This document shows, in pieces, positions 8,201 through 9,530 of a DNA stretch of 9,530 bases (within the stretch, counting starts at the first letter, position 1; every line of letters starts with the position of its first letter). The position numbers were made by a program, and so were the translations under genes. Source of the stretch: Methanobrevibacter sp. (GTDB lineage Archaea > Methanobacteriota > Methanobacteria > Methanobacteriales > Methanobacteriaceae); contig JADLKP010000069.1 of NCBI GenBank assembly GCA_016838945.1, forward strand, positions 1-9,530, given 5' to 3'. The notes below the pieces were generated by a model. The model had not been told where the DNA came from. It saw nothing but the letters and a program-made list of their open reading frames with translations, and ran no database searches.

Positions 8201-9020
8201 AATCAGTAAATGTGTTGTCGGAACTTTCTAAATAAACGGCTCCACCACCGTTTCCACCCCAATCACCTCTGTTATTTGTAAAATTACAATTAGTGAAAGT
8301 AGTTCCTGAAGCTTGTGTAGTTCCATATAGAGCTGCGCCTGATTTACCACCATTGCCTTCAAAAAGACAATTTTCAAAGGAAGTGTTAGGTGCATCTATG
8401 GTAGTAGGGGATACCCTACTGTTTCCCACTTTACCATTTAATAATATTAAATTAGACAAGGTAACTCCTGAAGCGGCAATGTTAAAAATGCCTGCAGAAG
8501 CAGATAAAGTAGAAAAAGCATATGGGTCATCTTCAGTTCCACCATAAATTTTTAAATTAGGAACATTGATTTCTATAGCTTTTTCAGGATTATCCCATTG
8601 TTGCCAAGTGCTTGTTATAGTACTGTTTCCCAGGTACACTGTATCACCGTCTTGAATATCTCCAGAGTTTAAAAACAATTGAAGATCATCAAAGGTTGAA
8701 CCAGTGAAAGTATGGCTTGCACCAAGTCTATTTGCACCGAGCTTATCTTTTGATGAACTACCAGTGATTGCATCTGCAGATGCATCATCAGCAGTATCAT
8801 CGGCGTTCGAAATCTCGTTTGACATATCATTTGAATTATCATTTGAATTCAAATCTGAAATCTCTTGCAGATTAGAGTTTTCCGTCGATATATCAATTGT
8901 GTCGTCATACGACATCATTACATTATCAGAAATATCTTCCGCCGAAGCGGTCCCAACTAAAGATATTAAACAGAATAATATCAAAATAATTAAGATCGAA
9001 TTAATTATTTTAGTATTGAT
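507..9020 (-). CDS. Giant secreted adhesin-like protein (beta-helix plus DUF11 repeats), ended early by a frameshift
   Basis: Predicted cell-surface adhesin of a methanogenic archaeon, about 2,837 residues if started at 9020. Seen in order: signal peptide (residues 1-27); acidic Ser/Asn/Asp linker (to about 100); Pmp-like right-handed beta-helix with repeating FTNN and GGAIY motifs (about 150-1360); Ig-like segment (about 1455-1525); a DUF11 domain split by 52-residue aromatic repeats; a second DUF11; and five 119-residue DUF11 repeats. Start choice: an AGGAGG lies 7 nt before an in-frame ATC at 9020, and starting there gives a complete signal peptide. The first canonical codon is TTG at 8984, which has no ribosome site and removes the lysine-bearing n-region. 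The protein ends ...AYAPT at a stop created by a missing base near 512; the same repeat array continues downstream in another frame. Family role in adhesion is established knowledge; the ligand is unknown. No catalytic motif was seen. Confidence 0.9.
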   Translation of the reverse strand: MNTKIINSILIILILFCLISLVGTASAEDISDNVMMSYDDTIDISTENSNLQEISDLNSNDNSNDMSNEISNADDTADDASADAITGSSSKDKLGANRLGASHTFTGSTFDDLQLFLNSGDIQDGDTVYLGNSTITSTWQQWDNPEKAIEINVPNLKIYGGTEDDPYAFSTLSASAGIFNIAASGVTLSNLILLNGKVGNSRVSPTTIDAPNTSFENCLFEGNGGKSGAALYGTTQASGTTFTNCNFTNNRGDWGGNGGGAVYLESSDNTFTDCNFNGNSAGNAIGALRSGSNTLIENCNFTGNSAQSSGAVYLDGGTSTITNCNFINNQGSNGPGGAIYFNGDELKVSNSNFNGNQANAAGAVYSSGVTELSNCNFTQNTAGAIYSGGDTKMTDCNIVNNLGQNTATVITNGVATVENCNFTNNAVGGIYSASGVDITDTNFVNNGVGSYNQQAVAAVYSGGNSKIRNSKVEGHNGQNTATFISNGETNVDNCNFTNNGLGGIYSSGHTEIKDSNFTNNGPGSYRGVNLGAVYSGSTTKVDNTVFDQNKAQNGAFAGINSVGDTKVTKSNFTNNDGGAIFSGSDAEIFDCIFDNHTGTNIIVDIQGTGHVSNSNFTNNNVSGQLGGTLRVVGENSKITDSIFENNTAIRSAAIYTSGENTKIENCNFTNNNATNGDGGAIYVEGKNTQITECNFSDNNANSGGAIFTYQDGTNITNSNFTNNSAKNSGGAIFVGMFMYDTNIDNCDFTNNSVGEGWGSGGAIFISEDCMDSTITNSNFTGNTAPNGGAISTTGDHTVIENASFEDNNATRSGGAIYSNSVGNEVRFANFTSNNAGDGGAIQLGGNNNDFDIEHTVFKDNYAHATKNGHYYIDDEGNGIPAYDGGNGGAINSESHTEVNHNILNVTFINNTADKSGGAVKHHSNWTFVDCVFEDNSANPNDNKLFASDEIVFGGGALWCCDGLTTITNTNFTNNNATYGGAIRGAVNAKDCTFDQNTAFDGNGGGIDMTIDGTVFPTLSSVVSIQDCIFTDNEAKGEYAPRGDAKGGKSQGGAIHSYKIEGMVIDNITCTGNTAFRGGAIDLYEMNFTTISNSKFEENEATLGGGIAVVGDNCNFTNLTMSYNVGNDGEYDDGHEYLDGQGGGIWVNGSNTRFENSTLDNNMATYGGGIMSLGDDGAFINNTLTENMAAMGGAIAVDSGDDDPQAENITFFNNTIQENYAFLGGGGVFVQGDDVNFTDNDISYNEATTGGAFWVYGNNLYVENLTSIENTAQNGGSSAVYSCDGLVVKNSTFIGNTATGRIENNRGLGGAFHLSDATNVDIQANFYNNTAINGSAIYSEKTTGVFIHDSDFVDNQAYSYFLNISPENNTVLSQNEAFNISVTHIGGDNIINAIYNDGGSNDIGFTNVTYPFLTVDGQEIIRNTNDGKDPTEVIHPVMGVENSDNGNLLYQDDLENNQIINVLVKDKNGNLAKDINGRDLNFTGLKSDIWGTVTELIPGLAPGKYYVEAAHPEDTYYKEIYNLTILKIGPTDLEINKTVSNQTCNVSDLVDWNVTTVNNGPFDALNTTISDLLPNGLNLTNLTFSFYDENKTLWTNGTLDINTNTLTYSVYNETGDTWINGTAIYDASTNTWTYYVVNLGNNTFTYDVFNPSYFTDMFGDVTYDASTQAYNFVHIAYNNGTGNWSYYNLDYNGENVTYSIFNETYFIDVFGQARYDERSGKWVFNKIAYDPVTGNWSYNILTYNRKDYTYTVFDPDYFSTLFGDYSHNEGSSIWIYKNLSYNEATGNWSYYTFYANGKTINYGGFNESYFLDELGPAYYDESTHTWVFRNITYNEDTGNWSYHTLRYDGTNYVYGVFNETYFIDSFGDVVYDESTHSYVYKDLFYDVIEETWNNYLIKWNGQNITYGSFKPEYFTDIFGEATYDGSGNWVYRNISYNENSGNWNYYVFYFLDNGDDHKVTYSTFNPDYFTDLFGQYYFDEGSNSWIYENASYNVGTGNWIVNGIQQEPKLITMAPQKVVLGPNNTTVKPDYKELSPNFVSMEPEHYTFEPFKITLSMNDTSEGKRIALFISNLTEDSSVVMNLVTNVTRPGEYLNLANVTTDSPERNYTNNFANNTTKAIADSSIEVIKIANDDFVYVGNETSFTIVVINSGGSTLTNVNVTDTDFSNGLEFNDVWTDPNNNWTYHGNGYWTLNNPLPAGENASFTVYFNVTTNGTLVNNVTANSTETNETNATNKTKAFLPNMTVQKITVDNVTYVGNNTSFIIVVTNTGDCNLTGVYVVDDDYNRTGLSYIGYENSTDYKWNYTDGKWFYDGVLEVGQSANFTVNFTVIGTGVLVNNVTAGSNESNETNGTNNTTAYAPNMTVQKISVDKVVFVGNNTSFIIVVTNTGDCNLTGVYVVDDDYNRTGLSYIGYENSTDYKWNYTDGKWFYDGVLEVGQSANFTVNFTVIGTGVLVNNVTAGSNESNETNGTNNTTAYAPNMTVQKISVDKVVFVGNNTSFIIVVTNTGDCNLTGVYVVDDDYNRTGLSYIGYENSTDYKWNYTDGKWFYDGVLEVGQSANFTVNFTVIGTGVLVNNVTAGSNESNETNGTNNTTAYAPNMTVQKISVDKVVFVGNNTSFIIVVTNTGDCNLTGVYVVDDDYNRTGLSYIGYENSTDYKWNYTDGKWFYDGVLEVGQSANFTVNFTVIGTGVLVNNVTAGSNESNETNGTNNTTAYAPNMTVQKISVDKVVFVGNNTSFIIVVTNTGDCNLTGVYVVDDDYNRTGLSYIGYENSTDYKWNYTDGKWFYDGVLEVGQSANFTVNFTVIGTGVLVNNVTAGSNESNETNGTNNTTAYAPT
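2295..2657 (-). other. DUF11 domain, diverged copy preceding the tandem array
   Basis: Encodes SSIEVIKIANDDFVYVGNET, SFTIVVINSGGSTLTNVNVT, GYWTLNNPLPAGENASFTVY and LVNNVTANSTETNET. It has the same order of strands and the same NESNETNGTN-type linker as the 119-residue repeats but clear sequence divergence (for example GLEFNDVWTDPNNNWTYHGN). It looks like the ancestral neighbour of the array, unaffected by the homogenisation seen downstream. Confidence 0.75.
2673..4433 (-). other. DUF11 domain split by a 477-residue insertion
   Basis: The first half (4272-4433) reads DLEINKTVSNQ, LVDWNVTTVNNGPFDALNTT and ISDLLPNGL, the start of a standard DUF11 domain. Its expected second half appears only at 2673-2840 as IALFISNLTEDSSVVMNLVT, then VTRPGEYLNLANVTTDSPE and NYTNNFANNTT. 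In ordinary DUF11 domains these halves are separated by a short Y-x-x-x-T-G-x-W strand. Here that place holds 1,431 bp of aromatic repeats (2841-4271). Confidence 0.65.
3095..4157 (-). repeat. Array of 52-residue Tyr/Trp-rich repeats (six full, flanked by partial copies)
   Basis: Full units begin at 4040, 3884, 3728, 3572, 3416 and 3260. The first five are exactly 156 bp and the sixth is 165 bp because of a short loop insertion (DNGDDH). A short copy precedes at 4157 and a degenerate one follows from 3095. The unit pattern is YDEST-x-x-W-[VI]-[YF], then YNE-x-TGNWSY, then [VT]-x-Y-x-x-F-[NDK]-x-x-YF-x-x-x-[FL]G. I do not recognise a named family. Copies differ widely at the DNA level, so the array is old. 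Its aromatic periodicity suggests a repetitive beta structure. Confidence 0.8.
4442..4935 (-). other. Ig-like beta-sandwich segment between beta-helix and DUF11 region
   Basis: After the helix comes NNTVLSQNEAFNISVTHIGG and later INVLVKDKNGNLAKD, then GLAPGKYYVEAAHPED and YKEIYNLTI. The 'V.V.D.NG...G' and 'L.PG.Y.V.A.HPED.Y' patterns are those of bacterial Ig-like or carboxypeptidase-regulatory-like sandwiches often placed here in methanogen adhesins. The exact family cannot be fixed by eye. It probably joins the rod to the DUF11 stalk. Confidence 0.5.
4940..8690 (-). other. Right-handed parallel beta-helix domain (Pmp-like repeats)
   Basis: About 1,200 residues of short coils. The region opens with a typical cap (TFDDLQLFLNSGDIQDGDTV, then AIEINVPNLKIYGG and ASGVTLSNL), followed by tens of coils of the form x-NCNFTNNxA-xxGGAIY. 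The FxxN and GGAI motifs are those of polymorphic membrane protein repeats and pectate-lyase-like helices. It ends near DSDFVDNQAY. Longer loops rich in Gly, Asp and Tyr (around 5590-5640, 5880-5920 and 6360-6420) probably project from the coil. Known relatives act as extended adhesive stalks or heads; no polysaccharide-lyase catalytic residues were recognised, so binding rather than catalysis is inferred. Confidence 0.85.
7404..7847 (-). repeat. Duplicated 74-residue block (three coils) inside the beta-helix
   Basis: Residues encoded by 7626-7847 and 7404-7625 align end to end at exactly 74 residues each without gaps. They share GQNTAT, NCNFTNN, GGIYS, NNG.GSY and AVYSG at identical positions. 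A third, shorter and more diverged block follows (KVDNTVFDQNKAQNG). The unit is therefore a multi-coil superrepeat, larger than the single coil, that arose by an internal duplication of 222 bp. Confidence 0.7.
8690..8939 (-). other. Acidic low-complexity linker of the mature N-terminus
   Basis: After the signal cleavage site comes a stretch rich in Asp, Ser, Asn and Glu (SNDNSNDMSNEISNADD, then DDASADA) that ends near KLGANRLGASHTF. Such linkers are usual between the signal peptide and beta-helix of archaeal adhesin-like proteins. It is probably disordered and would extend the mature end from the helix cap. No fold or motif was recognised. Confidence 0.6.
8940..9020 (-). other. Signal peptide of the adhesin (27 residues)
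   Basis: Read from the ATC at 9020, the N-terminus has a short n-region with a lysine (NTK), a long Ile/Leu core (SILIILILFCLISLVG) and a signal-peptidase site ASA before ED. This is a classical Sec type I signal, so the protein should be exported. Starting at the TTG (8984) would leave only about 15 residues with no positive charge, a poor signal. Confidence 0.8.
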
Positions 9021-9027
9021 AAAATGT

Positions 9028-9033
9028 CCTCCT
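9028..9033 (-). promoter_or_regulatory. Strong ribosome binding site AGGAGG with 7-nt spacing to an ATC codon
   Basis: The minus strand reads AAAAAAAGGAGGACATTTT followed by ATC. The AGGAGG is a perfect anti-16S match and sits 7 nt from the ATC at 9018-9020. No ATG, GTG or TTG occurs in this frame between the upstream stop TAA (9045-9047) and the TTG at 8984. The site therefore decides the start as 9020 despite the unusual codon. Confidence 0.75.
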
Positions 9034-9102
9034 TTTTTTAATAATTATATTATTAAAATCGATATGGTAAACTTGGTTTATCATACCGAGTATCTAGTTA
9101 AA

Positions 9103-9180
9103 AACTAGATATAGATGGGATGAAAATAAAAAAAGCGATAGGTTGATGTTTGTTTAAATTCATCCCATTTATATCTAGTT
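9103..9180. repeat. Large inverted repeat in the adhesin promoter or leader
   Basis: Two 22-nt arms, 9103-9124 and 9159-9180, are complementary at 21 of 22 positions (mismatch 9114/9169) around a 34-nt spacer. Each arm contains CTAGATATARATGGGATGAA, read towards the spacer. The left arm also pairs with 9091-9099 in a second perfect palindrome (TATCTAGTT, 3 nt, AACTAGATA; 9091-9111), so two alternative hairpins compete for it. It could be an operator, a leader-RNA structure, or both. Confidence 0.75.
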
Positions 9181-9200
9181 TAAATCTAGCTTAAATCTAG
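9173..9200 (-). promoter_or_regulatory. Three CTAGAT sites spaced 11 bp, possible operator
   Basis: ATCTAG (plus strand) occurs at 9173-9178, 9184-9189 and 9195-9200, with TTTAAA or CTTAAA-like spacers. The period of 11 bp is about one helical turn, so the sites face the same side of the DNA. Two more copies lie at 9092-9097 and 9105-9110 (opposite orientation). They sit just downstream of the candidate TATA box at 9204-9211. A regulator binding here could block transcription; this is inference. Confidence 0.4.
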
Positions 9201-9203
9201 CCC

Positions 9204-9211
9204 ATATATAA
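9204..9211 (-). promoter_or_regulatory. Candidate TATA box for the adhesin gene
   Basis: The minus strand reads AATTTATTATATATGGG; TTATATAT matches an archaeal TATA box. Transcription would start near 9180-9186, giving a leader of about 160 nt that contains the inverted repeat. A second option is GATATAAATGGG at 9164-9175 within the inverted repeat, which would shorten the leader. The BRE upstream is not clear in either case. Confidence 0.35.
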
Positions 9212-9350
9212 TAAATTTTAAATGTTTAACCAAATTAAAAGTTCATGGTTGGTAAAAATAGCGAAATAATAGAAACTTTTGAGAGATCCAAAATCTTAAA
9301 ATCTCAAAAATTGAGCGAGAGATCTGTATCTTCCAAATTTACCCATCTTC
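9212..9350. other. Non-coding AT-rich spacer with a short inverted repeat
   Basis: No convincing ORF, tRNA or rRNA. It contains TTTTGAGA (9277-9284) and its complement TCTCAAAA (9302-9309) around 17 nt, and a direct repeat GAGAGATC at 9281-9288 and 9317-9324, 36 bp apart. The purpose is unknown; upstream control elements for the adhesin are possible. Confidence 0.4.
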
Positions 9351-9388
9351 AAAAAAATAAAAGAATATTAATTTTTGCAATTAATATT
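9351..9388 (-). terminator. AT-only hairpin followed by a T tract, terminator-like on the minus strand
   Basis: Perfect 10-bp arms (9364-9373 and 9379-9388, AATATTAATT / AATTAATATT) with a 5-nt loop. On the minus strand they are followed at once by C and TTTTATTTTTTT (9351-9362). U tracts are the key termination signal in archaea. It would end the possible small transcript above or a minus-strand gene lying beyond the right edge. Confidence 0.4.
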
Positions 9389-9430
9389 AGAAACTATCCA
9401 AAAATAATTTCATAAAACTATAAAATCACA

Positions 9431-9528
9431 TTACCAAAAATGAAAATTTTTTGATAAAATTTTTACATCAACCTTCAAACAATTAACTATATCAAGCATA
9501 TTAATATTAATAATATCCCATATATAAA
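9431..9528 (-). other. Possible tiny transcription unit: TATA box and 22-codon ORF
   Basis: The minus strand has TTTATATAT at 9520-9528, a perfect archaeal TATA core. About 25 nt downstream is an ATG at 9497-9499 that opens a 22-codon ORF (MLDIVNCLKVDVKILSKNFH plus two residues) ending with TAA at 9431-9433. No Shine-Dalgarno precedes it, so it would be leaderless, or the transcript may be a non-coding RNA. A terminator-like hairpin follows at 9351-9388. No homology is recognised, and AT-rich DNA yields such arrangements by chance. Confidence 0.2.
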
Positions 9529-9530
9529 GA

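Noticed and set aside
4940..8690. Chlamydial-type autotransporter or polysaccharide lyase
   Set aside because: Only the beta-helix repeats match. There is no outer-membrane barrel, the downstream domains are archaeal-style DUF11, and no lyase catalytic residues were recognised.
8704..9108. Plus-strand ORF of 134 codons across the adhesin start
   Set aside because: It is antisense to the low-complexity linker and signal peptide, has no ribosome site or recognisable domain, and its composition mirrors the opposite strand.
9201..9530. tRNA, rRNA or other structured RNA gene in the upstream spacer
   Set aside because: The region is uniformly AT-rich with no cloverleaf, TTCGA-type loop or GC-rich island typical of structured RNAs in AT-rich archaea.

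Overview
The window looks like a piece of an AT-rich methanogenic archaeon of the Methanobacteriaceae, most likely Methanobrevibacter or a close relative. This rests on one very long, secreted, Asn/Thr-rich protein that joins a right-handed beta-helix of Pmp type (FTNN / GGAIY coils) to a train of DUF11 repeats, which is the architecture of the 'adhesin-like proteins' of gut methanogens. The non-coding DNA is very AT-rich with archaeal-looking TATA boxes. No species can be named from the sequence alone.

Layout, right to left because the gene is on the minus strand: 9021-9530 is non-coding. It holds a possible tiny transcription unit (about 9351-9528), a promoter/leader region with phased CTAGAT sites and a large inverted repeat (about 9091-9211), and a strong Shine-Dalgarno sequence (9028-9033). 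The adhesin gene runs from 9020 to 507. Its parts in order are a signal peptide, an acidic Ser/Asp/Asn linker, a beta-helix of about 1,200 residues, an Ig-like segment, a DUF11 domain split by about 477 residues of tyrosine/tryptophan-rich 52-residue repeats, a second DUF11, and then a tandem array of 119-residue (357-bp) DUF11 repeats that runs off the left edge of the window.

The gene carries two apparent lesions. The codon at the ideal distance from the Shine-Dalgarno is ATC rather than ATG, although the downstream reading frame encodes a textbook signal peptide. In the fifth 357-bp repeat one base is missing (near 512), which creates a stop at 507-509; the remaining repeats continue open in the original frame from 510 to 1. 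The gene is therefore a decaying or switched-off adhesin, a phase-variable one, or a sequence with errors in a repeat-rich area.

The likely role is a cell-surface or secreted fibre-like adhesin: the beta-helix and aromatic repeats form the distal part and the DUF11 stalk the proximal part. Any wall or membrane anchor would lie beyond the left edge and is lost from the truncated product. No other convincing protein gene is present; the smaller ORFs inside the adhesin locus are shadows of its repetitive coding sequence.
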